A DNA stretch of 64,000 nucleotides. Source: an uncultured Bacilli bacterium. Its GTDB lineage: Bacteria; Bacillota_I; Bacilli_A; RF39; UBA660. Made by a program: the position numbers and the translations under genes. The stretch lies in NCBI GenBank assembly GCA_934155645.1, contig CAKPHC010000002.1:124001-188000 (forward strand). The letters are read 5' to 3'. The notes under the pieces were generated by a model that was not told the origin of the DNA, ran no database searches, and saw nothing but the letters and a program-made list of their open reading frames with translations. Shown in pieces: positions 34,061-41,577 of the stretch (position 1 is the first letter of the stretch; the number at the start of each line of letters is the position of its first letter).

Positions 34061-35806
34061 TTAAATATTATATTTTTTATCTTTTAAGCATTTACTAATT
34101 TCACTAATAAATTCATCAATTTCACAAGTATAAGTTTCTTGATTTCCATATTTACGATAACTAATTTGTTTTTTATTAACTTCATTATCTCCAATAATTA
34201 AAGTTATAGGTATTTTTTTGATTTGACTTTCACGCATTTTATATCCTAATTTTTCATCTCTAGCATCAACTTTAACCCTAATATTATTTTCTTCAAGCAA
34301 ATTCTTAATTTCATTACAATAATTCATATGTAGTTCATTATTAACTGGAATAATATTTACTTGTACTGGACTAAGCCAAAGTGGAAATGCTCCAGCATAA
34401 TGTTCAATTAAAATACCAATAAATCTTTCAATTGAGCCATATATTACGCGATGTAACATAACTGGTCTTTTCTTACTTCCATCAGAACTAATATATGTTA
34501 AATCAAATCTTTCTGGTAAATTCATATCAAGTTGAATTGTTCCACATTGCCATACTCTACCCAAAGAATCTTTAATATGAAAGTCTAATTTAGGTCCATA
34601 GAAAGCACCATCACCAGGATTTATTTTACAATCATGTCCTGCTCTATGACATGCTTCTTCTAAAGCTTTTTCAGATTTATTCCAAATTTCAATACTTCCA
34701 ATATATTTTTCTTCTGGTCTAGTCGATAATTCAATATCATAAGTTAATCCAAATATAGAATACATTCTATCTATAAAGTTAATTAATCTTATAACTTCTT
34801 CTTCTATTTGATCTTCTCTCATAAATATATGAGCATCATCTTGCGTAAATGTTCTAACTCTAAATAGACCGTTTAATGCTCCGCTTGCTTCATGTCTATG
34901 TACTTGACCTAATTCTCCGATTCTTAATGGTAAATCTTTATAAGAATGAAGAGAATTTTTATATACAAGCATTCCGCCAGGACAGTTCATAGGTTTAATT
35001 GCAAATACTTTATCATCAATTTCACTTGTATACATATTTTCTCTATAATTAAACCAGTGTCCAGATAATTCCCAAAGTTCTTTATTTAACATAATTGGAG
35101 TTTTAACAAATTCATACCCTTCTTTAGTATGTTCTTCATACCAAAAATTTTCTAATTGATTTCTTAAAATCATTCCATTATTTAAGAAGAAAGGAAATCC
35201 TGGACCATATTCACTCATCATAAATAAATCTAATTCCTTACCTAGTTTTTTATGATCCCTTTTCTTAGCTTCTTCTAAAAAAGCCAAATATTCACTTAAA
35301 GAATTTTCATTATCAAAACAAATGCCATAAATTCTTTGAAGCATTTTGTTATTAGAATCACCCTTCCAATAAGCACCACTTACTTTGAGTAATTTAAAAT
35401 ACTTTAATTCTTTAACGCTTTCAAGATGTGGTCCTCTACAAAGGTCAGTAAAATCTCCCTGAGTATAGCAAGAAATAACTGTATCATTTTCATCCATCCT
35501 AGAAATCAAATCGATTTTATATGGATCATTTTTAAATCTTTCTAAAGCTTCTTCCTTACTTATTTCTTCTCTTACAATTCTCTTTCCATCTTTAGCAATT
35601 TTCTTCATTTCTTTTTCAATTCTTGCTAAATCTTCATCGTTAATAGATTCATCACCTAAATCTATATCATAATAGAATCCATCTTCTATAACAGGTCCTA
35701 CCCAAAATAATGCTTTTGGATATAGATGTTTTACTGCTTGTGCTAGTAAGTGAGCACATGAGTGATTCATAACACTTAATTTTTCATCTTCTTTAATGTT
35801 TATCAT
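34061..35806 (-). CDS. thrS: Threonyl-tRNA synthetase
   Basis: 581 residues from the ATG at 35806 (GGAGGAAAATAA upstream). Contains the editing domain with HSCAHLLAQAVKHLYP and YCDLC-like Cys-His site (TDLCRGPHLES), then the class II catalytic core (motif 1 around PIMLNKELWELSGHW, motif 2 RIGELGQVHRHEASGALNGLFRVRTFTQDDAHIF, with GQVHRHEASGAL, motif 3 PVMLHRVIYGSIERFIGIL) and the anticodon domain. The N-terminal TGS domain (about 60 residues) of most bacterial ThrRS is missing: the protein starts directly at the editing domain. Expression is controlled by the T-box upstream. Confidence 0.95.
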   Translation of the reverse strand: MINIKEDEKLSVMNHSCAHLLAQAVKHLYPKALFWVGPVIEDGFYYDIDLGDESINDEDLARIEKEMKKIAKDGKRIVREEISKEEALERFKNDPYKIDLISRMDENDTVISCYTQGDFTDLCRGPHLESVKELKYFKLLKVSGAYWKGDSNNKMLQRIYGICFDNENSLSEYLAFLEEAKKRDHKKLGKELDLFMMSEYGPGFPFFLNNGMILRNQLENFWYEEHTKEGYEFVKTPIMLNKELWELSGHWFNYRENMYTSEIDDKVFAIKPMNCPGGMLVYKNSLHSYKDLPLRIGELGQVHRHEASGALNGLFRVRTFTQDDAHIFMREDQIEEEVIRLINFIDRMYSIFGLTYDIELSTRPEEKYIGSIEIWNKSEKALEEACHRAGHDCKINPGDGAFYGPKLDFHIKDSLGRVWQCGTIQLDMNLPERFDLTYISSDGSKKRPVMLHRVIYGSIERFIGILIEHYAGAFPLWLSPVQVNIIPVNNELHMNYCNEIKNLLEENNIRVKVDARDEKLGYKMRESQIKKIPITLIIGDNEVNKKQISYRKYGNQETYTCEIDEFISEISKCLKDKKYNI

Positions 35807-35807
35807 T

Positions 35808-35978
35808 TTATTTTCCTCCCATTTTTTCATTAAGCAATACTCTTGCATATTTCTTTTTCAATACTTTAATATCTTTTACTATTTCTTCACTATCTTCTTT
35901 ATGTTCTGCTATATAAAATGCTTGAGCTAATCTTAATTCAAATAATTGTCTTTTTAACTCTTTCTTTGTTTCGTTCAT
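35808..35978 (-). CDS. 56-residue ribosomal protein L29-like protein
   Basis: Encodes MNETKKELKRQLFELRLAQA and ends KVLKKKYARVLLNEKMGGK. The pattern ELxxxLFxLRxxxA, then a helix ending in VRRDIAR-like IVKDIKVLKKKYARVLL, is the two-helix layout of ribosomal protein L29. It has its own AGGGGGAAAAT ribosome site and stops one base before the thrS start, so it is translated under the same T-box. A true rpmC is expected in the S10 operon, so this would be a paralogue or look-alike. Not a shadow frame: no other ORF occupies this stretch. Confidence 0.6.
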   Translation of the reverse strand: MNETKKELKRQLFELRLAQAFYIAEHKEDSEEIVKDIKVLKKKYARVLLNEKMGGK

Positions 35979-35991
35979 TTATTTTCCCCCT

Positions 35992-36205
35992 AAAAATAAA
36001 AACTCCTGCTAGAAATTCTAACAGGAGTGAATTACACGGTACCATCCTTGGTTTAACTTAATTACTAATAACGGCTATTACCGGGAACATCTTTCGAGTC
36101 CTGTTTATGGGTAGTAACTAATAAGTTATTTAATTGCCTTTCACCTTCCACAATTCGCTTTGTAAATAATTGTTATTAGCCGTGTCCCAATCAATACATT
36201 TAACA
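35992..36205 (-). promoter_or_regulatory. T-box riboswitch (tRNA-Thr sensing leader)
   Basis: The minus strand holds the T-box sequence AAGGATGGTACCGTG (consensus AGGGTGGTACCGCG) at about 36031-36050. It is followed by the terminator hairpin ACTCCTGTTAGAA/TTCTAGCAGGAGT (36002-36028) and a T run. Upstream, CGGCTA and TAGCCG segments can form Stem I. It is located before thrS, so threonine tRNA charging is the expected signal. I could not place the specifier codon with confidence. Confidence 0.85.
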
Positions 36206-36213
36206 TATTTATT

Positions 36214-36242
36214 ATTTTACAATTTCTTTTTTAAAATTTCAA
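36214..36242 (-). promoter_or_regulatory. Promoter of the T-box/thrS transcript
   Basis: TTGAAA (36237-36242) and TAAAAT (36214-36219) with a 17-bp spacer, just upstream of the T-box. Confidence 0.55.
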
Positions 36243-36274
36243 CTATTTTTAAAAAAAATTATATATTTAAAATT

Positions 36275-36784
36275 TTAATGATCATCTCTATAAAAATTTT
36301 CTAATTTTTTATATTTAATTCTAGCTAAATTTAAAAGTTCAAAAGAAAAATCTGAATTACTATATATTTCATTATATATGACTTCTTTTATTCCTAAATT
36401 AATTAGTAATTTACAGCATGATACACAAGGAGATTTTGTAATATATATTTTTGAGTTTTTTATGTCTATATTATTTTGGTAAGCATTAATGAATGCACGT
36501 TTTTCTGCACAATCTCCATAACATTCATCTCTTCTTGTGCCATGTTCAATATTTCTAGATATTCTTAGACAACTATCTTTAGTGCATGGTTTAATATTAT
36601 CAATTATACCATTATATCCATAACAAATTATTTTATTATCTTTAATTATAACTGCACCAACACCTTTACCAACTCTACATAATCTGCAAGAAGAATATTT
36701 ATGTGCAATGTCATATGCAATATTCATAGCAGATTCATCACTACCATCAAATAATGAATTTAATTTTTTTAATTCATTATTCAT
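36275..36784 (-). CDS. Zinc-dependent CMP/dCMP-type deaminase
   Basis: 169 residues. Cytidine-deaminase fold: DCAEKRAF gives Cys 92 and the catalytic Glu 94; PCVSCC gives Cys 120 and Cys 123. The catalytic Cys-Ala-Glu replaces the His-Ala-Glu of ComEB/dCMP deaminases and is like tetrameric cytidine deaminases, while the long N-terminus (CRLCRVGKGVGAVI) is of the dCMP type. It shares 1 bp with the end of the HAD-methyltransferase gene, so it is the last gene of the seven-gene operon. Deaminates a cytosine-type nucleotide or nucleoside (inference). Confidence 0.85.
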   Translation of the reverse strand: MNNELKKLNSLFDGSDESAMNIAYDIAHKYSSCRLCRVGKGVGAVIIKDNKIICYGYNGIIDNIKPCTKDSCLRISRNIEHGTRRDECYGDCAEKRAFINAYQNNIDIKNSKIYITKSPCVSCCKLLINLGIKEVIYNEIYSNSDFSFELLNLARIKYKKLENFYRDDH

Positions 36785-38058
36785 TACTTTCTCCTTAATA
36801 CCACAATAAATCTATTACTCATTTTTTTATCATAGGAACTAAAATCAAAATCTCCAAATACATCTACCACTTCGTAATACTCATTTACCAATTTTGTAAT
36901 TTCATCAAGAGTATAAAATCTTACGAATTCATCATCAAAATAAAATTTCTTATCGTCTTTATCTTTTATAAAGTATAGGTATTGTGAATTTTGTATGTTG
37001 TTAATAATATATTTGTTTACAATTAGTTCTATTTCTATTCCGTTATCAGTTGAACTATTTCTTTTATAAACTCGTCTATTATTTAATCTAGGAATGTTTT
37101 TTGAATCTAATACTATCAATGATCCTTTATGTTGGTGCTGATAATTTGACTTGATAAAGCTTACAAAATCACTATCCTGGGAAAGATAATTGTAAGTTGT
37201 CCACATACAAATTGACATATCATAATTTTTTTCTAATAAATCAATATGCCTTACATCCATAACATGATAATCAATGTTCTTATGATTATGAATTCTTTTT
37301 GCATTAGTTATTTGTTCTTTAGAAATATCGATTCCAGTGACCTGATAGCCAGCATTTGCAAGTAAATAGTCATGTCGTCCTACACCACAACAGCAATCAA
37401 GGATTTTTCCATCGGTTGGCAAATTATATCTTTTATATATTTCTGATAAAAAGTTTGTTTCCAAAGAAGTATCATTAGCAATCGCATACATATAATATTT
37501 AGATAAGTCATTATATAGCAATTTGTTTTTAGCATGTTCAGTAAAACTAATATTTTTAAATTTAGATAAATCTCCTTTTAAATTTACTGGTAAATAAATA
37601 ATATTATCTTTCTGAATAATAGTATTACTTTCATGATTAAAATATATAATCCAATCATAATCAGAAGAAATAGAAACTAAATATTCATCTTTTGTTTTAT
37701 ATTCTATTATATCTTCTTTAGAGATTATCGTATCAAACAAATTAATAAGTTTGAATTTTTGCATATCTTTAAGTAATCTGTCTTTTCTAGACATAGATAA
37801 AATATTTATTTTATATGATTGACTCAATTTTTCAGCAAAATCAATATTATCATTAATTGGATTTAAATATACTCTGTAAAGTTTTTCTAGTTGTTCATAA
37901 TTTAATTTATATTTTTCGCATATTATTTTTTTTGATAACCCTCTATTGTAGTCAATTTCTGCCTTATTTGATTTAGTTTTTTCTTTTAATGCTTTAATCC
38001 ACGCGCTTTTTGCATCAACAAATACATCGTGAAAATCAAAAAATATTTTTATATTCAC
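36784..38058 (-). CDS. HAD-like domain fused to a SAM-dependent methyltransferase
   Basis: 424 residues from a GTG start (GGAGGGAAAAAA upstream). Residues 1-165 are HAD-like: IKIFFDFHDVFVDA carries the nucleophile Asp 8, but His 10 replaces the second Asp of DxDxT/V. Motif II ILSMSR is kept and the motif IV acid pair is unclear (YFNHE). Residues about 175-424 are a class I methyltransferase: GKILDCCCGVGRHDYLL, VTGIDISKEQI and a motif with MCMW. The start overlaps the upstream radical SAM stop (GTGA). The fusion is unusual and suggests consecutive dephosphorylation-like and methylation steps on one intermediate (inference). Confidence 0.8.
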   Translation of the reverse strand: MNIKIFFDFHDVFVDAKSAWIKALKEKTKSNKAEIDYNRGLSKKIICEKYKLNYEQLEKLYRVYLNPINDNIDFAEKLSQSYKINILSMSRKDRLLKDMQKFKLINLFDTIISKEDIIEYKTKDEYLVSISSDYDWIIYFNHESNTIIQKDNIIYLPVNLKGDLSKFKNISFTEHAKNKLLYNDLSKYYMYAIANDTSLETNFLSEIYKRYNLPTDGKILDCCCGVGRHDYLLANAGYQVTGIDISKEQITNAKRIHNHKNIDYHVMDVRHIDLLEKNYDMSICMWTTYNYLSQDSDFVSFIKSNYQHQHKGSLIVLDSKNIPRLNNRRVYKRNSSTDNGIEIELIVNKYIINNIQNSQYLYFIKDKDDKKFYFDDEFVRFYTLDEITKLVNEYYEVVDVFGDFDFSSYDKKMSNRFIVVLRRK

Positions 38059-39131
38059 TTTTTTCCCTCCATTATTTTTTCTGAATATGTATTTTCCCTA
38101 ATTTTAGCTTTCACATTAAGATTCAATATATGTTTAATATAAGATTTTTGTTCATCATTTAATGAACCATCAATTATTAAAGTTTTATCCCTTAGCTCCC
38201 AATTGGAATTAACACCAATTTTTCTTAGTTTACCTTCTAAGTCTACAGGTAATTTATAATTTAAGTTATGACATAATTCATAATTTTTACACAATTTAGA
38301 GCAATTATTTTTAGAATAATGTAAGTTATAATCTGCCGTTTTAAAAATATAACTTAAAGCACAGGATGTATGATCGAAAATTTGATAATTTTTATCTTCA
38401 AGTCTTAGTTGTTCAAATATCGCGTCCGTACTCGCACTTTTTTGTTTATGTGAATCACCAACTGTACCACTATACAAGTATTCTCTTTCTTCAAGTCTAT
38501 TTTTTATATAATCGTTAACTCTAATTCCTTGGAAAATCGTTGCATCACAATACTTTTTAGCAAAATCAACTACTTCTCTAATTGTTTTTTCATCATCATT
38601 TACCCCAGGAATAATAGGCCTAAATTGATGCAACAAATAAACATTTTTACATTTTGAAACATTTTTCATAGTATTTTCTTGATTTATTTTATTAATAGGT
38701 TGTATTTTTAAAGGGATTCCATTATAAGTTACAATAATAACGATTTTAATATTATTATAACTATCTAATTTTTTTGCATCTTCTTCAGTTAATAGACCTT
38801 TTGATGTTATTGTAACAATATTTTTAAGATTCAATTCTTCCATAATATCTAATAATTTAAAAGTACTATTTTTAACTTCTTGTGATATAAATGGGTCTGT
38901 TCTATTATTCAAAGATATAACAGTTTTACCTTTTTCAAAATAATTGTCATTAATCATATTACGTATCAATTCTTTTTCATCTATGACTTTTATTGGACGC
39001 ATTGGAACTATTTTAATTGGTGCTAAAAAACAGTATCCACAATTTATTGTACATCCTATATAAGAATTAATAGAATAATAAGATTTTAAATATTCTTTTG
39101 TTAGTTTTTTTAAATCAATTTCTTCTTTCAT
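38055..39131 (-). CDS. Radical SAM protein, SPL (spore photoproduct lyase)-like family
   Basis: 358 residues. CX3CX2C site CTINCGYC at Cys 27/31/34 binds the 4Fe-4S cluster, and the rest follows the SPL/DNA-repair-like radical SAM pattern (SLNNRTDPFISQEV, VTITSKGLLTEEDA). The distal part has a second Cys group CSKLCKNYELC. It lacks the conserved SPL Cys environment needed to call photoproduct lyase, and organisms of this kind do not form spores, so another radical reaction is likely. It starts immediately after the LysRS-like gene stop. Confidence 0.82.
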   Translation of the reverse strand: MKEEIDLKKLTKEYLKSYYSINSYIGCTINCGYCFLAPIKIVPMRPIKVIDEKELIRNMINDNYFEKGKTVISLNNRTDPFISQEVKNSTFKLLDIMEELNLKNIVTITSKGLLTEEDAKKLDSYNNIKIVIIVTYNGIPLKIQPINKINQENTMKNVSKCKNVYLLHQFRPIIPGVNDDEKTIREVVDFAKKYCDATIFQGIRVNDYIKNRLEEREYLYSGTVGDSHKQKSASTDAIFEQLRLEDKNYQIFDHTSCALSYIFKTADYNLHYSKNNCSKLCKNYELCHNLNYKLPVDLEGKLRKIGVNSNWELRDKTLIIDGSLNDEQKSYIKHILNLNVKAKIRENTYSEKIMEGKK

Positions 39132-40169
39132 TTAAATTTCTCCTAATCTATCAAATGAAAATATATCATAATCTTTAATTTTTAGATTATTATATAAACT
39201 TAAAAGTCTGACTATACTAATACCCAGATTATAACATTGTGGAGCACCAGAATCAATTAAATTCTCAATAATTTGCAATTCACCATAATCATCTTTTTTC
39301 CCTTGAAGCTCTATTTTTTTTACATATTCATCATAATTGCATATTTCACTTACACCATGAACAATGGTAACACCTTTGTATTTAACTTTAAATTCATCTG
39401 TTTTGTCATTTTCAAGCACATCACAGTAACTATTTGTAGAATTGGCATAATTATTTATCACATAAAAAGTATTATCACTCGGGGTGATTTCATTATATGA
39501 TTTTTCATCTATAAAACTGCATTCAATATCCTTGGAAGTTATAATTTTTATTATTTTTATAGCTAATTTTATTGCATTATTTTTACTTAGATAATTGCTA
39601 AAGATGGAAAGCATTTCGAATTCTGGCTTATATTTACTTGTAAGATATTCATTTCTATAGCAATTTCCTATACAATAAATTTTATTAAAATCACTACAAG
39701 AATACATTCTTAAAAATATGTCCATAGTTTTTCGCAAATATAATTTAATATTTTTCTTAGAATATAAAGTACAAAATGATTCTGACTTTGAAGATACTTC
39801 TCCATTAGTTAAAATAGGCAACGTAACTTCTAAATATCCTAATTTGTGTAAATATTTTCTTATTTCATATTTAACATCACTATATTTTATAATATTTGTT
39901 TTATTTAATGTTAATTTGTAATTTTTTTTATTTTTACTAATTATCTTTAGACTTCTAAGTAAAAAAGAATCATATTTTGGCTTATATTTTCCGTTGTTAT
40001 TTCTATCTTTAGTGACGAGACATTCAACTATATCACCAGCATTCAAATTATTTAAGAAATATTCAATATTATTTTTTATGACTATTTGTGTGATTTTATT
40101 GTTTTCAATCAATAAAAACAATACATTTGTTTTTAGTTTTACATTTATAATTCTTCCACAAATTTTCAA
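39132..40169 (-). CDS. Stand-alone class II aminoacyl-tRNA synthetase-like protein (LysRS-type core)
   Basis: 345 residues from a TTG start (GGAGGAATAAA upstream). An OB-like N-domain (residues 1-75) precedes a class IIb catalytic core: motif 2 CYRNEYLTSKYKPEFEML (about 170-187) closely follows the LysRS motif FRNEGLDTRHNPEFTML, and motif 3 NLGISIVRLLSL keeps its Arg. True LysRS is about 495 residues, so about 150 are missing, mainly between motifs 2 and 3. Homologues that activate an amino acid without charging tRNA (EpmA/PoxA, AsnA) are precedents. Position between two radical SAM genes suggests amino-acid attachment to an intermediate. Confidence 0.82.
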   Translation of the reverse strand: MKICGRIINVKLKTNVLFLLIENNKITQIVIKNNIEYFLNNLNAGDIVECLVTKDRNNNGKYKPKYDSFLLRSLKIISKNKKNYKLTLNKTNIIKYSDVKYEIRKYLHKLGYLEVTLPILTNGEVSSKSESFCTLYSKKNIKLYLRKTMDIFLRMYSCSDFNKIYCIGNCYRNEYLTSKYKPEFEMLSIFSNYLSKNNAIKLAIKIIKIITSKDIECSFIDEKSYNEITPSDNTFYVINNYANSTNSYCDVLENDKTDEFKVKYKGVTIVHGVSEICNYDEYVKKIELQGKKDDYGELQIIENLIDSGAPQCYNLGISIVRLLSLYNNLKIKDYDIFSFDRLGEI

Positions 40170-41041
40170 TTTATTCCTCCAACTCCGTTGTGTTTTTTTA
40201 GTACCTTACAATATGATTGATTTATTGGTGCAACTTCTGAATTTATAATTAAATTATAGTCATTATCCATATATCCAATACAATCATCACTTGATATGTT
40301 AAATACACAATTGTATAGTTTTCTATCTGGAGTAAGAACTATCATATCTTGTCCAGCCAAACATCGAAAATTGTTTTTATGAATATTTGGTCCAAATGTT
40401 CCACATCTTTGTATATTCAAATCTTCCTTTGGTATAATTAATCTCATTTTTTCTATTTCTTCCAAAACAAAATTTATTTGTTCTTGATTTAAAAATTCTG
40501 AGTTATCAAAGTTGCTTTTTGCACTTCCTTGACTAATAAAATTAGTAAATTTTATTTTGTCAGCTCCAATTTCTAATGCTCTTTCACAGAATTTAGAAAC
40601 ATTTTGATAATTATGTTTTGATAAAGAACACATCAATTTTACTAAAAAATTGTTCTTTTTAAGAATCTGAATAACATTATTTAACTGATTTTCATTAATT
40701 CTTGATATTTCGTTTTGAATACCAAAATGGTATGAAAGCCAAACTTCATTAATTCCATTTTCCGATAATTGATCCAAAACATTTGGATTTTCAAGAATTG
40801 TTATTCCGTTTGTTATTATTCTATGTTCGTTTACCATTTTAAAATATTTATAATATTCAGGATACATAATCGGTTCTGTACCATTTAATAAAATTGTATA
40901 TTTTTCATTTAAATTTGGAATTATTCTTGATAATTCTTCATCAGCAAATCTTCCTGAATAACTTATATAGCAATGTTTACAATTATTATTACATTGTGAA
41001 CATAACATTATAGTTACATATTTTCCATTATATTTTTCCAT
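40166..41041 (-). CDS. Radical SAM protein with partial SPASM-like C-terminus
   Basis: 291 residues. The cluster site is CNNNCKHC (Cys 17/21/24, CX3CX2C), with IILLNGTEPIM-like GTEP as the GGE motif. The C-terminal Cys in RCGTFGPNI, FRCLAGQDMIV, YNCVFN and SYCKVL resemble a SPASM-like second cluster. It overlaps the DUF402 gene by 14 bp and the LysRS-like gene by 4 bp. SPASM-type enzymes often modify peptides or carry out multi-step sugar/nucleotide rearrangements. No peptide substrate is seen in this operon. Confidence 0.85.
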   Translation of the reverse strand: MEKYNGKYVTIMLCSQCNNNCKHCYISYSGRFADEELSRIIPNLNEKYTILLNGTEPIMYPEYYKYFKMVNEHRIITNGITILENPNVLDQLSENGINEVWLSYHFGIQNEISRINENQLNNVIQILKKNNFLVKLMCSLSKHNYQNVSKFCERALEIGADKIKFTNFISQGSAKSNFDNSEFLNQEQINFVLEEIEKMRLIIPKEDLNIQRCGTFGPNIHKNNFRCLAGQDMIVLTPDRKLYNCVFNISSDDCIGYMDNDYNLIINSEVAPINQSYCKVLKKHNGVGGIN

Positions 41042-41567
41042 TCTTTATTTCCTCCTCAAACATCTTCAAGATATGGTTAGTTAAATTTAGTAAGTAATTA
41101 TAATTATTAGCAAATTTTTTCATCAGTTGATTTAATATTTCATATGCATAATTAAATTCATCAATTGTAATTTCTTTTTTTTGTAATGCTTCATACAATT
41201 CATCTTCATCAAGTATTTTAAATTTCCCAGTTGGTTTAATAACTAAATCTAGATATAAATCATCTTGATATGGTATGCAATTGTTACACTCAACAAATTT
41301 GGAAACATCAAAATACCATTGAATAATATTTAGTTTATCATCAAACATTATAGTTAATAAATAAGATTTTTCATTCGGATAAAATTCAAACCAAATATAA
41401 TCTTTATCTTTTATACATATTTTAGGTATTTCATCTTCAACAAATGAAGGGGTTATATTAGAATCAAATTTTATGCAAAAAACCGTTCCTTTTGTATCTT
41501 GATAAATAATATCTTTTTTTACAAATTTAGTTTCTGTAATCTTAGAAAATTTTCTTTTCACATTCAT
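41028..41567 (-). CDS. DUF402 family protein (nucleotidyl hydrolase-like)
   Basis: 179 residues. The DUF402 core reads IWFEFYPNEKSYLLTIMFDD, WYFDVSKFVE, DDLYLDLVIKP and LDEDELYEALQKKEIT. Known DUF402 members include FomD, a cytidylyl-phosphonate hydrolase, and nucleoside di-/triphosphatases that require Mn/Co and Asp/Glu ligands as in the DLYLDL motif. Starts 10 bp after the RelA/SpoT-like gene and overlaps the radical SAM gene. It may hydrolyse a nucleotide intermediate of the pathway. Confidence 0.88.
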   Translation of the reverse strand: MNVKRKFSKITETKFVKKDIIYQDTKGTVFCIKFDSNITPSFVEDEIPKICIKDKDYIWFEFYPNEKSYLLTIMFDDKLNIIQWYFDVSKFVECNNCIPYQDDLYLDLVIKPTGKFKILDEDELYEALQKKEITIDEFNYAYEILNQLMKKFANNYNYLLNLTNHILKMFEEEIKNGKI

Positions 41568-41577
41568 TACTTCCAGT

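Noticed and set aside
36002..36050. Simple terminator of the deaminase operon
   Set aside because: The AAGGATGGTACCGTG element and thrS downstream identify this as a T-box leader.
38055..39131. Genuine spore photoproduct lyase
   Set aside because: Only the radical SAM family resemblance is seen. No sporulation genes are present and the operon context points to another substrate.
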